A DNA stretch of 60,000 bases from contig CAIIXF020000009.1 of NCBI GenBank assembly GCA_903813345.2, forward strand, positions 8,738,030-8,798,029, written 5' to 3'. The stretch comes from Owenia fusiformis (taxonomy: Eukaryota; Annelida; Polychaeta; Sabellida; Oweniidae). Positions 12,701-23,903 of this stretch are shown here, piece after piece. Every line of letters starts with the position of its first letter. The stretch's first letter is position 1. Under the pieces are notes generated by a model. It saw only the letters and a list, made by a program, of their open reading frames with translations. It was not told where the DNA came from and did no database searches. The position numbers and the translations under genes were made by a program.

Positions 12701-15700
12701 CAGAAAATAGCATCCAATCCTATCCAGTAAATGACACTTTAATTCTTGTAGTTATCCTTCCAACGAAGATGAACAATCGGTGATTCCAAATAATGAGGCC
12801 GTCATGGTATACCATAATAGCTTTTAAATAAGATTTGATAACGTTACAACAAGGTTAGAGTACAGTCTGTATATGAACTCACCTTCATTTTGAGATTATC
12901 ATTCAACTCAATATCCTTGTCTTTTGCAGTACCAGTCACTGAAACATGGCGAGAGGAGCTTAGGAAACTAACAGAAGCTGCAGGGCTTCCCCAGTTTTCA
13001 GACCAGTCAAGACCCACAGAACAACCTCGACAGACTGTATACTCTACCAACACCGGGCGACTTATTCCGCCACCATCAAGGGCTATGAGTAGAGGGCCTG
13101 GTTCAAGAATGAGCCAGAGGGAAAAAATGTTCACACAAATGGAACACATAGCTGCAGCTCCTGATACTGAAAACACGGTAGGTTTATCTACATTGTTCTA
13201 AACTGGTCTGATCTTTATAGACTAGACTCATCTGTTCTACATTGGAATTAAGTGGTATGATCTGGTCTAGTCTGGTCTACATGGGAATAAACTGGTCTCA
13301 TCTGGTCGTATCTTATAGAGACTCGTCTGCTCTTGTCTACACTGGAAAGGTCTGGTCTGATCTGGTCTGGGCTACCATGATCTTGTCCCAACTGGAATGA
13401 CAATGAGATTGTGTCCCAATTCATGGAAAACTTTGAATACAAGTAGATTGAACTGGTTGGGTTTATGCAAGACAGGACCAGTTTCCTCATGTCTCCGTTG
13501 GCATTATCTGGACTAGTGTGGTCCGATCTGGTTCTGCCTTGGTGTATATCCATCTTGTTTCAGATCATCCATCCTAGCCCTAAATTGCTCACCAATAGTC
13601 AGAATGTAATAACCTCCTGGTCGCATCATTGTCGGAACCTGTTAATGGCAATATTTGAGGAAATACCTAGTACACGAAAATCTCAATAAACCCCAACGAA
13701 TAGATTTCACGATTACAACAAATACGTCTAAGAAATATTACACAAAATTCATTAAGCGTTCCAAACAAAATGAAGACACGTCACCCATCATCCCATAACC
13801 TTATATTACTTGGAGGGAAGAAATCAATTTCCAGACATTCCTTGACTCATTCAATTGTTACACACTCTTATAATTACTTGTTATTGATTGCTCAACGTGT
13901 CACAGAGCCAAGTTTAATCATTAAACATTTGAACAAAGTAAAGGATACAGTCTATGCAGGAAATCAAATAGCAATCCAGAAGTGAGCAAACCTTAACCCC
14001 GTCAGCAAACATGACGTGGTCCTATATAAGTGGAAATATAAACAATATAACAATTTATAGATTTAGCAAACAAAGTTTAAACACATATTGAACTTCAGTT
14101 CAGTTGAACTTCATTTGTTTTAGTGAACTTGACTTTTATTTCCATATGTCTACACTTTAAGAATACATAGGCGTGAACTTTAATCTTGGTTTGTGTGTTT
14201 CAATGACCATATTTATAGTATCCTAGGATTTATAATGGTGTTCTCGTCGTAAAAAGTGTTTTTGCATAAGTAGTATTAATTTAAAGTGATCTTTGAATTA
14301 AGCTGTTGTTTAATCTCAAAATCTCCACTGCGGATCTTTCATATATTCAAATCTTTCCAACAAACATGTTAAACCTACACATATACCAACCTTGGAATAA
14401 AATCGCCCACTTTTTATTAATTAAGAACGTGACATTTATAAGAGTTTATTTATATTTCAGGTGTTGCAAATGTTGTGCCAGATTTTGCAGACTGAAGATG
14501 TTAACTCAGTTCAGTCATGGCTTGTCTCAGCTGGGGATAGAGGTAGGTCACCTTTCAGAGGGTTGTATCCATAATTGAACAATTGCATATTGTATTCAAA
14601 TTTACATATTGTACCCAACATTTCATATTGTACCCATGCTTGCATAATGAATCCAGATGTTAATACATTCCACATGGAGAGAATCAAGAACATTGCCGAT
14701 AGACTTCAATTCAATTCAATTCACTTTATTTCAAATGTTTCAAATACAGTGTTTTACATTGACATGAAAAGACACCCCGAGGGGTGTATAGTTCCATGTT
14801 TAACATACAATATAGCATTTATTAAATTAACAGTCAGGTTATATGGAAACAAAAAAATGACAAAGCATAAGATGCATCACAATAAAATACAAGTAATGAG
14901 AAGAAAGCATTTTTCAAAGAAGATCTAATAATGACTTAGCAAATCAAACTTTAACTTTCGTTCAAATGATTTGATATGTTTAGACTTTTTGAGATCAAGT
15001 GAAAGAGTATTGTAAAGTAATGGGCCACTTGTTTCAATTGATTTTCTTCCAATTTCTGTTCTGAATTTTTTTACAGTTAAATTCTTATTAATTCTCGTGT
15101 CATGATTATGAATTGCGGTTCCTGGAACAAATAAATGTTTGAACTTTTGAAAAGGAAATTCTGGTGATTCTGAAACAGTTTTCTGAACAAAGCTAGCGGT
15201 TTGTAGTTTATTGATGTCAAATATATTCAATATTTTCAGTTTTGAAAAGAGAGGTTTATAAAACTATGGAATTGTTCATCTTTTTGGTCAGTCTCAATGT
15301 ATATTTCCATCTAGTAAACACATGTGGCCAGGTCACATGAAGAATTGAGCACCCCATGTTTATAATCTGATAAAAAATGTATAACGAAAACTCAAAACTC
15401 CCAATAAAAAATGTAAAAATTATTATGTTTTTAGAAAAGACGTTGGTGCTTGATTTGATCAAGGCGGCCGTGGCCACCCAAGATGAATACTACAACACGG
15501 GCTACCAGCCAGATCCCTACGATGCCAACTCTAACACGCCTAGGCTACCTGCACTGGCTGAGAATGCTACACAGACTGCTGGACAAGGCCATAATGCTAC
15601 GATAAAAGAAATCGAAAGGTGAGAACTTAACCTAATTTGTGCATCTTTGGATGTTAAATCTTTGTTATAAAATATGTGTAAGTTCAATGTGTGATCAATC

Positions 15701-16498
15701 ATATCTCGACTTGAACTCAACCTTCCATAAATATCCAGAAGTTCACAATTAGATAATGTTTGTTTTTACTAAAGGATGGGTTTCAATGAAATGGGCACCA
15801 TGGACAAGCAAGACGAGGGACGTACCAGCAGATACTCGTGGGCACAGGCCGGGGAAAACCTTCTCAACAGAGTGAGGACACCAAGAGAGCAAATATCGCA
15901 ATGCCTTAAAGTTCATGATGATGGTAAGATTGAGCTATTTTTGTATCATTGGAGTTCTTTGTTTTATTGGGATTTGATTTTTCACCTTTCCTCTACCTTT
16001 TTAGTACAAAATTCAAAAAACAGAACAGCTAGTGATTTTTGGTTTGAAAAAAGGAAATCGATACTCTGTTCTTGCTTTTGATCTGGAAAATCCGAACTGC
16101 AGCGAAGCTACATGCAATATTGTTATTTAAAAGTTGAAAATATTATTTTATTTTCAGATATTATAAAGCCCCCAGTATTTGCCGATGTCTTCAGACAAAG
16201 GGAAGATCGTCCAGCAACCACACAAAGTAGGCCAGCAACAATGCAAAATGGCCGCCCGGCAACACAAAATGGCCGACCAGGGACAATGCAAAATGGACGT
16301 CCAGGAACAATGCAAAATGGACGTCCAGGAACAATGCAAATGGGACGTCCTGGCACATGTCAAAGACCAGATACATCTAGTCCACGGAAATCACCACGTG
16401 TATCCCCAGTATTACGTCTATCGTCACGAAAAGATCCCAGTAGCGTGATAAGGGAAGATACAGAGTGGTTGGTAGATCAACTCGTTGAGAAACACTGA
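9737..16498 (+). CDS. TBATA: TBATA (SPATIAL)-like protein, seven coding exons, 485 aa
   Basis: Exons: 9737-9941, 12345-12593, 12930-13177, 14461-14542, 15435-15618, 15775-15923 and 16158-16498. All introns are GT-AG and the phases (1,1,0,1,2,1) join into one frame of 485 codons. The vertebrate TBATA signature blocks appear in order. They are RFGQLSHNSFFTRHNPHP (residues 44-61), a TWREELRKL helix (157-165), TNTGRLIPPPSRA (191-203) and a VLQMLCQILQ...DLIKAAVA segment (235-275). In mammals the protein is made in thymus, brain and testis and is reported to act with KIF17b and the NEDD8 pathway; a role here is inference. There is no signal peptide or membrane segment. At 485 aa it is longer than the mammalian protein (about 350), partly from a C-terminal RPGTMQNG repeat. 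The start is the first ATG after a likely acceptor. Confidence 0.9.
9942..12344 (+). other. TBATA intron 1
   Basis: Donor GTAAGC at 9942 and acceptor TTCTTCAG ending at 12344. It contains the partial TGTGTCACCCTGTA transposon relic near 10171-10220 and a run of about 13 G near 11704. Nothing else is recognisable. Confidence 0.7.
13200..13560. repeat. Degenerate CTGGTCTGATC repeat in TBATA intron 3
   Basis: Starting about 20 bp after the exon 3 donor (GTAGGT at 13178), variants of CTGGTCTGATC, CTGGTCTAC and ACTGGAATAA recur over about 350 bp with irregular spacing. This looks like an old, eroded minisatellite. It keeps frames open on both strands by chance and is not coding. Confidence 0.6.
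13561..14460 (+). other. Rest of TBATA intron 3
   Basis: Non-coding. It ends in the pyrimidine-rich acceptor TTTATATTTCAG at 14460. I see no transposon or conserved element. Confidence 0.6.
14704..15255 (-). mobile_element. 5'-truncated LINE (CR1/L2-like) in TBATA intron 4
   Basis: The minus strand from 15230 to 14925 encodes about 100 aa resembling the C-terminal tail of non-LTR retrotransposon polymerases. It has the pattern NIFDINKLQTASFV, H-NHDTRINKN, IGRKSIETSGPLLYNTL, then a basic helix. On that strand the sequence ends at 14704 in a short TGAAT-type microsatellite (TTCAATTCAATTCAATTCA on the + strand), the 3' tail style of CR1/L2 elements. The reverse transcriptase core and endonuclease are absent, so the copy cannot move. 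The subfamily is inference. Confidence 0.7.
16208..16363 (+). repeat. In-frame octapeptide repeat in TBATA exon 7
   Basis: Seven consecutive units of about 21-24 bp encode variants of RPATMQNG / RPGTMQNG (residues about 390-440). Unit lengths vary in whole codons, so the frame is kept. Two central units are identical at the DNA level, which suggests recent slippage. The repeat leaves several overlapping frames open on both strands; only the frame spliced to exon 6 is real. Confidence 0.85.
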
Positions 16499-17400
16499 AT
16501 GTAGCATAAAATAGTCCCAATTGTATAATAATTTAAATCACATGTATTCTGGACACATGGACCAGCTACCTGCTGATCAGCAACTTTATCTGTGAAATGC
16601 TGTCCACACAGTCAAAACAAATGTTACACAAACACTTTGTATCTGTTGTAAGTGCCTTATAATAATATTTTCACAATATTCTTATTTTGTAATATGTTCA
16701 GAGAATATTGCATGGTATAAAGATTAAAGCACAGCAAAATTTGCACAGTATTAATTTAATGCAACTCGAAGGCACTGCCAAAATGTTGACAGCCAACCAT
16801 GACGCACCGCATACGCCAAAGGAGCACACCAAACATGACAATTTAGTTTAAATAATTACAAGCCAGTATTATATACTTGTGCCTATCATGTAATTGTATT
16901 TAATTAGTTATATAGTATCTATTCATTGAAGGGTATTATAAATGCCCCAAACCTTTTCAAATCTATTTATCATTGAGGTTTCAAACTCATCACACCTTTC
17001 TGCCTTCAAGTAGAACCTAGAAAGAAGCTAATAGAATGCCATGATTTCTCATGATGAAGGTACCCGAATGCGATGATCTCCTATAGTAATGAGAACTTCA
17101 AAAGGAGCTGGCATCAGTATGTCTTAAACTTTAAGTTGATTTACATTTTTGAATGTTACTGCGATTATAATCTTCAAAATAATAAATTATAATGAAATGA
17201 TGTATATTAGTTAAATTGCTATTTCCTTGCACTGTCTGCAGGATCTCAAATTATGATCGATACAATTATATATCAGACATTATTTCACATTATCTCACAT
17301 TATTTGTAAATAAAATCATTCATCATCTATTTTCATAAATAAAGAAATAAAATAGACTTTTGTGTTTTGTTATTTTTGTTTAACACCCACGACATAAGGT
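16499..17400 (+). terminator. TBATA 3' UTR and candidate polyadenylation signals
   Basis: After the stop at 16496-16498 there is AT-rich non-coding sequence with AATAAA at 17181-17186, 17309-17314 and 17346-17351. The last two sit close together ahead of a T/G-rich stretch, so cleavage around 17370 is plausible. Which signal is used cannot be read from sequence alone. Confidence 0.55.
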
Positions 17401-17728
17401 GAGCAATATTATCTAAAGTAATTTTAGCTTTTATTATTTTTATCACTCAAACTGTTGTTATTTCATAGATCATTATATAGTTCATTAACTACTAAAATTT
17501 GATAATGAACAAATTACCATTTATTACCAATATATAGATGGATAATATGTTTTATACACATAAAATAAAGTAATTAAAGCAACACGGTTATGTTTTTTCT
17601 ATGAGATAATACCAGCAATTAATACCTGTAATAAAGCATAAAGTAGATTTATATGTGAAACTATAATTATCCCTAATTACAATTATTCCTGCTATTTACA
17701 TTTATTTACGTGCCTAATATCTTGTATA

Positions 17729-18427
17729 CAGGGCGTCCACAAAAAACGTATACCCAACTTCAAAGCAAGATTACAAGAGCCCAGAGCAATTTTTTGAAAT
17801 ACGAAGGTACCAGTAAAAGGCCTTGTTTGACCTTAATTATATGATACCTAGATCAGTATGTAAATGTCATGGATGACTGAGCAAACGTAACTATAATGAA
17901 AGGTGGCTAGATAAGTACTGTGCCAAGTCAGCATTCAAGTGGGATTGACACAGTGAATTTTTTTGTGTTCAAAACATGTCAATGTTCAAGTTCAAACTTG
18001 TTCCATGTTCTCCCTACTTTTGCATAATTTTCCATATCGTCTTTTTTATTGGTGCCACCCTCTCGTGAAATTGGATCCCAAAAGCCCCATGAACTGCAAT
18101 GCAACTTCTGGTATGTTGATAGTTGATACCCTTTGACCAAAGTGGTCCCCTGCTCAAGTTTCAGTTGAAGCATGTCTGAAGATAATTCCCCTAAAATGAA
18201 AACTAAGCCAAGAAATACACACAAATTGCCACACAGGAAAATAACTTGGAACAGCGCTAATTTAACCACCTCTCACAATGGTCATGCTTGCTCAGTCATC
18301 CATGACAGATACGTAATGAACCATTTGATGAAGAACAAAGTAGGCTTTTTGCAGCTACATTGTATTTTCAAAAATTGATCCTAGTAATCTGGCTTTAAAG
18401 TTGAGTATACTTTTTGTGGACACGCTG
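17729..18427. mobile_element. Palindromic Tc1/mariner-type MITE (about 700 bp)
   Basis: The outer ends are inverted for about 45 bp (left end CAGGGCGTCCACAAAAAACG, right end its near-complement) and each is flanked by TA. The inversion continues inward: GTCATGGATGACTGAGCAA near 17866 has its exact complement near 18289, so the arms are long and imperfect. No convincing transposase is present. It lies between the TBATA 3' end and the copy A promoter. Confidence 0.8.
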
Positions 18428-19540
18428 TACTTTAACCTGAATACGATGTTGAAACATTGAATGATAGACTCACTATTAATTATTATCACTGGTCTCCAGC
18501 AGGATGATATTAACTGGATTTACTAGCATCTAAGATGGTGGACAAAATTTGTTCGATATCGATTACAGCCAGCCCAAATAAAATCTGAATTCCAAATATT
18601 ATACAAATATTTAATTCTATTGAGGTGAATATCCGTGCATCTTTCACAAGTGATATTCTACGAAGCCCGAAGTGCTAGTGGAATATAATCTTGAGAAAGT
18701 GTCACAGGCATTCACTGAAATCAGGTTTTCATAGAATTAAATATTTGTTTTTTGTTTTATTATTCACTGTTATATTCCTTACTCATATTAATGGAAAAAC
18801 AAACTTTTGATGTCTAATTAATCATCACAATGAAATCCGGCCTATATAAGATTGGAATTACACGGGACGAAGTCGTGACTGATGAATATCATTTGTCACG
18901 TGACTTCATTTGAATATCGCTTGTTATTTTAGTCACGTGAAAGACATGGACCAATCAGAGAGTGAGGAATATGAGAGTGAAATAATAATTTTCCATGTCT
19001 ACTCATAAGTTTCGGTTGTAAATAACTATAAAGAAATGCTCAAACATGTAAAAAAAAATTGAAAAATTTAAAAAAGTAGTTTGCTACTATTGTTTTCGGG
19101 GCTATCCAAAAGTTCATATCTTGTAGTCAGGTAATTTGGCTTCAGTTCTTCAATTTATTTGGATTTTCTGTATAAGTTCGACTTCTCATCTTAGGCTTGT
19201 TGAACGAGAGCTGTTTTTACAGTTATAGTTCAACGGCGTTGCAATTTATTTAAAGAACGTTTTGTAGGATTCTGTTGTAATCCCATCACTTCTTGATGTT
19301 TTGTTGTCGTTCATCTCAAAGTTTTTGTGACATTCATCTTCGCTTTGTATCCCTATAACATGAAGACATTAAAAATATTTGCATATTATCTTTTTACCAA
19401 AACACTATATATAAAAGATTTAACGAAGCGAAGCATTTTAGTGCTTAATCAAAAATAATTATTGTCTAAATGTTATAAGTGTTCCATTATTCATGAATGT
19501 TATATTTATCTAATAGCAATGGATTCGAAATAAGCATTAT
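18428..19540. other. Intergenic, with a motif shared with the copy A intron
   Basis: Non-coding. At about 18622-18720 a stretch of roughly 95 bp (including ACGAAGCCCG and GTGCTAGTGGAATAT) recurs in the same orientation at about 28752-28850. It is therefore a dispersed repeat end. From about 19370 onward the sequence resembles the upstream regions of copies B and C (see the promoter entries). Confidence 0.55.
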
Positions 19541-19555
19541 CCACTCATGTATATA

Positions 19556-19617
19556 TATATAAGTGCACGCCTGCTTAATTCTGTGTAATCCATCACTTTG
19601 ACATCAGCATGCATATG
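19556..19617 (+). promoter_or_regulatory. Copy A core promoter and short first exon
   Basis: TATATAAG (19556-19563) is followed by GTGCAC and, 54 bp later, by the donor ATG|GTAAGT (exon end 19617). The same arrangement, TATATAAG then AGT(A/G)CAC and a donor 47-54 bp on, occurs at the corresponding place in copies B and C. This supports a conserved TATA promoter with a first exon of only about 20-30 nt. An ATG at 19615-19617 ends the exon and joins in frame to the signal-peptide exon, so translation may start here rather than at 23904. The transcription start is inferred from TATA spacing. Confidence 0.65.
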
Positions 19618-20155
19618 GTAAGTCTACACATCTCGATTAAGAATTTTATTCTATTACTGCTAGCGTTCCATGTTTTATAAAGTTAATACTAGATGCAATT
19701 TAACACTGGTGCATATCTGAACACGATATCTAAATATTATTTTCTCATTGTTGTTGAAAAACAATTATTCAATTATAGTCCCCTTTACACCTAAATTATA
19801 AAGCTATTCGAAGAATGATGACGTGCTATGTCACAATGTTTTCACTTGGTACTTTTTAAGGTGCCATGATACTTAACAGGAAATGACGAAACAGGAAGTG
19901 ACAAAAAAATTATGCATTCTGAGACATTTTTTGAACAAAGATAACAGAGTTCTGTTTTGACCTCCAGTCAATTTAACTATTTCCACATATCATTTACATG
20001 ACCAGGATCACAATGTGCATGGTCAGAATGACTCTAAACATGATGAAATAACCTTTTCAGCCCTTTAAAATGTGACTGAAAAATAGCTAAAAGAAGGAGC
20101 TAGGGAAGATCTCTGAACAGAATCTTTTGAATTTTTCAGAAAATGTATACATATA

Positions 20156-21244
20156 CGAGGGGTGATCCAAAAGTCTTGGACGCCCCGCTCTAACTTTGCT
20201 ATTTTCTAATATAATTACATGAAACTTTCAGATAATAAAGATAAACATCTTAACAACTTTGTGTATAAGTTTCAATAGAAAATTATATATTTTACTTATT
20301 TTTCTAAATATTTTTTGATACCGGGTCCTTGCTACCCGGAACGGTATTTAATTATAAGAAATCTCGTCACAACTGTTATAATATGGCAAATACTTTAGGT
20401 GCAGGTGCACAACCTAACACCAGTCATGATATGAGAGATTTTCCGATTTTCAATCTGAGTGTCATCTGCCATCATCCTCACATATTAAGACCTACTTTTC
20501 AACATATTTTCCACGATTTGAACACATTTTTCATACCGCTTTACCAATGAATGAAAGACATTTATGAAACCGCCATTGTTTATGTGATACAATTGCTGCT
20601 GGAGTGTCACTCTTAACCTCATCCAATGAGTAAAAAACATTTTCTTTCAACACTCCTTTCAACTTGGAGAAAAGAAGGAAAATCACACGGAGCCATATCT
20701 AGACTGTTACGTGCCTTTGGTAGTTGCTCAAGGTCAATAATAGTGAAAATATATTGTAGTATTCTTTGTTTCACTTTGATTTCTTTCATGTTCTGCATTT
20801 CAGCAGCCATCTTGGAGCAAAAATGATACCAGAATGTGGGTTGATTGTCTGATGTCATTTTCTTAGAACTTGACATATATGGCCATTGTCATATGTGACA
20901 TTATGATTAAAACACAATTAATTGGTTGCCGAGTAACAAAGGAAGTAAACTAACATGGTTTAACATTCAAAATTTAAGAAAAGATAGTGGTCAAGACTTG
21001 CAAAACAAGTCAAATAGCGGCAACATTTAAGGCTGAAAGTTGCCATGTGCGAATACCGTTCCGGGTGGCAGGGTCGCTAAATTGATAACTATCTAGAAAA
21101 CTACATAAAATATATCATTTCACCATGAAATTAATACACAAAGTAGTTAGGTTGTTGGTCTTTATTATTGGAAAGTTCAAAGTAATTTTATCAAAAACCA
21201 ACAAAATTAGAGCAGGGCGTCCAAGACTTTTGGATCACCCCTCG
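20156..21244 (-). mobile_element. Decayed mariner-family transposon in copy A intron 1
   Basis: Near-perfect inverted ends of about 45 bp (left end CGAGGGGTGATCCAAAAGTC, right end its complement) flanked by TA on both sides; length 1089 bp. The minus strand from about 20780 reads SLDMAPCDFPSFLQ, the mariner block containing the third catalytic Asp. After a frame change it continues with sequence like the transposase C-terminus (TPAAIVSHKQWRFHKC). Several stops and frame breaks make it a pseudogene. The well-kept ends mean it could still be mobilised by a related transposase. Confidence 0.85.
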
Positions 21245-21279
21245 TATAATATTAATATAATATATAATGTACTATTGTG

Positions 21280-22378
21280 CAAAATCAAACCCATGTAGGT
21301 ATACCCTTATCAACTAGTGGAAGCGTTTCCGAATATGTCGAGAAGGCGGTTACGTCTGGTAAAAGGAAATATTTCTCTCTACTTGGTCTAGGGAGTACTT
21401 GTGGTGGACTCAATCCTCTAACGGCATCACGCCTTTATTGGACGCTGTCTATCCCTACAATGCTATACGCACAGTGTATACGGTAGTTCAATCATTTCTT
21501 ATTCGAATAATGATGTTGAATAATTCCAAACAGCCCATAGGCAGATTGGAAAACGCATTCAATGTCTTCCTAAATTTGCTGATAATGTATTTTCAACTGA
21601 TCCACTGGGCTGGATGGACATCGAGTATAAAATCGCCTTAGATAAATTAATGTTCTTCCTTATGTTGATAACACTACCGGTAAAAATATTTATAAGCAGG
21701 TCTTTCTTTATCGAGCTACCGAATTCCAATATAATGGTCACGATGGTGCTGCGTCACCACTTAATACAATATGGAATGTTTTAAGCAGATTTAATCTTTT
21801 AGATGCTGCAACTAATATGATAAACACAGGTGTCTACCCATCAAAGGGAATATGGCGAAAATTAGTTTTAGGTAGGCTACGTCAAAGCCAAAATGCAACG
21901 TTTATGATTAAATGTGCTATAAAAAGTGCAACACATTTGTATGTGTAAAATGCTTTGCCCAGCCACTTAAATGGTGGGCACTCAGTTTCAAATACCCTAG
22001 TGATTTAAAATATTGCAAATTAATGGTCAATTTGCTTATGAATCAAACACTTAATGGAAATAAAAAATGGGGTGACAGAAAATGTAATATATGTGATAAT
22101 GGCGAAATAGAAACATTGGATCACTTTTTACGTTTCTGCAATTCCATAGATGCAGAAAGAGTTGCACTTCTCAATTTATTTAGAATTGGTAATGATGACA
22201 TTATATTTCAAATTTCAAATCAGACAATGATGAAGCAATGCTTTTAAAAGCCAAAGCTGTATTCCTAATGTATGCAAAGCGTAATATGCTTATGCAAATG
22301 TAATTTTATGTTAATGCAAAACAAAAATGTAAATGTACTCACAATATACACTTGTGGTAATAAAGGATACAACACAAT
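21280..22378 (+). mobile_element. LINE 3' fragment with broken reverse-transcriptase tail
   Basis: The + strand has HVGIPLSTSGSV... followed by LGSTCGGLNPLTASRLYW, the pattern that follows the polymerase core in many non-LTR elements. A second open stretch (21970-22247) has a C-x2-C ... ETLDHFLRFCN cysteine/histidine pattern typical of the LINE C-terminus. The parts are in different frames and interrupted by stops. It ends in an AATACA-like tail at about 22378. It lies in copy A intron 1. Confidence 0.65.
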
Positions 22379-22386
22379 ACAATATA

Positions 22387-22885
22387 GCTCCTGTTGCCAG
22401 TAAGTTGTAGAACATGATGCCTTGGGCACCTGCTCAAATGACAGTTGTACTAGGAAAATATGAAAACACAGTCAGAGGTGACTGCCACAGCAATAAAACC
22501 AAATAACTTTTTAACCATGGTGTTTTGGCACTTCAGATTTAAGACAAATTATCCTCATTCAATGTATGGTGAATCTGTGGAGTTTCATCAAAATCACTTT
22601 AGGGACTTTACAATCATGGTCAAAATGCCTTCTTAAGTCTCTCTGAAATCAGGGCGTTTGACTGCGATTTGAAAGCATTTCAACCATGACTGTAAAGTCC
22701 CTGAAATGATTTTGATATCACTTTGCAGATTTACCATACAGTGAATGAAGATGATTTGTGCCAAATTTGAAGAGCCAAAACACTATGGTTAGGAAGTGAC
22801 TGCGTTTTTCGTATTTTCCTAGTACAACTGTCTTTTGAGCAGGTGTCCAAGGCATCATGTTTTATAACTAACCATTTACAGGAGC
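22387..22885. mobile_element. Palindromic MITE, TA-flanked (499 bp)
   Basis: The sequence between TA at 22385-22386 and TA at 22886-22887 is one long imperfect palindrome centred near 22640. GCTCCTGT at the left faces ACAGGAGC at the right. Internal strings such as CCTAGTACAACTG and GGGACTTTACA appear on both arms in reverse complement. It has no coding capacity and sits directly at the 3' tail of the LINE fragment. Confidence 0.85.
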
Positions 22886-22887
22886 TA

Positions 22888-23894
22888 TACATACACAGTC
22901 TCTTCTTTATTTCCTGAAAATATGAACATAATTGAACCAGTATTTTTCAAGATATATTGATTTCTTAGGGTTGCTTTTTATGAACACCGTGTACATTAAC
23001 ATTTTTCTTCAAAATATATTGTAATGACTTCAGTATGAATGAAATGTCCCTTGGTGTTCTTGTCCTGGATTGTTGTAATATGTGGCTCTTGATTGGAGGG
23101 GGACGGGGGTGTTAGACATTATTTCTTCTCACGTTAGATCATGTAAAGGGTATATTTTTCTTATGACGTTTGCTTTTCCTGCTAGGTTTCTTTACAGTTT
23201 TTGATCCTCTCCCTTTGGCACTTGTGCTTAGATATTTGCCTTGTTTCTGATTCACTATGAAGTTATTTTTAAATGATGCACAAAAATAGTTTTCCTAGCA
23301 CATCTATATGCTTCAGAACAATCTAAACAAGAGGAAATGCATTTTGCTATTTCAGCAACACGCTTAATATTTTTTAAACATTTTAAATAACAAAAATCAC
23401 ACAATCGCAAATTAAATCTTCTAAATTACGATCACTTACGAGGAAAATAATTCATCAATAGACTATTCAAATGATAACTGGTTTTTATTCCCATTCTTTA
23501 ACTGCAATTTTGGGATTACACAATGGTTTTGAACCACGACGAGCCATATTTTATATAAGCGATCCATTATACTTCATATTCTTAGAAGGCAATCCCTTAT
23601 CTAGAATAAGATAAATGATATACATCTGCAATAGTCCAGACACTGAAAAAATAACAAAACCATAGCATTTCTATTCAATTGTGAAACACTGTGTTTTATT
23701 TATGGATTATGGCGACGACTTTGCAGATGAAGGTTGACGTGCTTATGGACTTTGAAATTGGAATTTGTCCGTCCCACATCATTTGAGACTGAATGCTCTC
23801 TGCTGAATCTTGTATGATTACTAATTAGTATCTACAACTATTTTGGATCTTTTGAGTATTGGCTATCAATTTGAATTGTATTCTTACTTTTCAG
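22888..23894 (+). other. End of copy A intron 1
   Basis: Non-coding. Part of it (about 23380-23620, including CGATCACTTACGAGGAAAATAATTCAT) matches copy C intron 1 at about 52800-53030. That shows the duplicated unit includes intron sequence and that copies A and C share it by descent. Confidence 0.6.
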
Positions 23895-23903
23895 AAGTGG
23901 AAC

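Noticed and set aside
12844-13176. Antisense open frame over TBATA exon 3
   Set aside because: Mirror of a conserved sense exon with clean splice sites; no family match.
13248-13553. Open frames across the CTGGTCTGATC repeat
   Set aside because: Repeat-driven and compositionally biased, with no domain; intronic.
16123-16448. Additional open frames on both strands over TBATA exon 7
   Set aside because: They arise from the low-complexity octapeptide repeat; only the frame spliced to exon 6 continues the gene.
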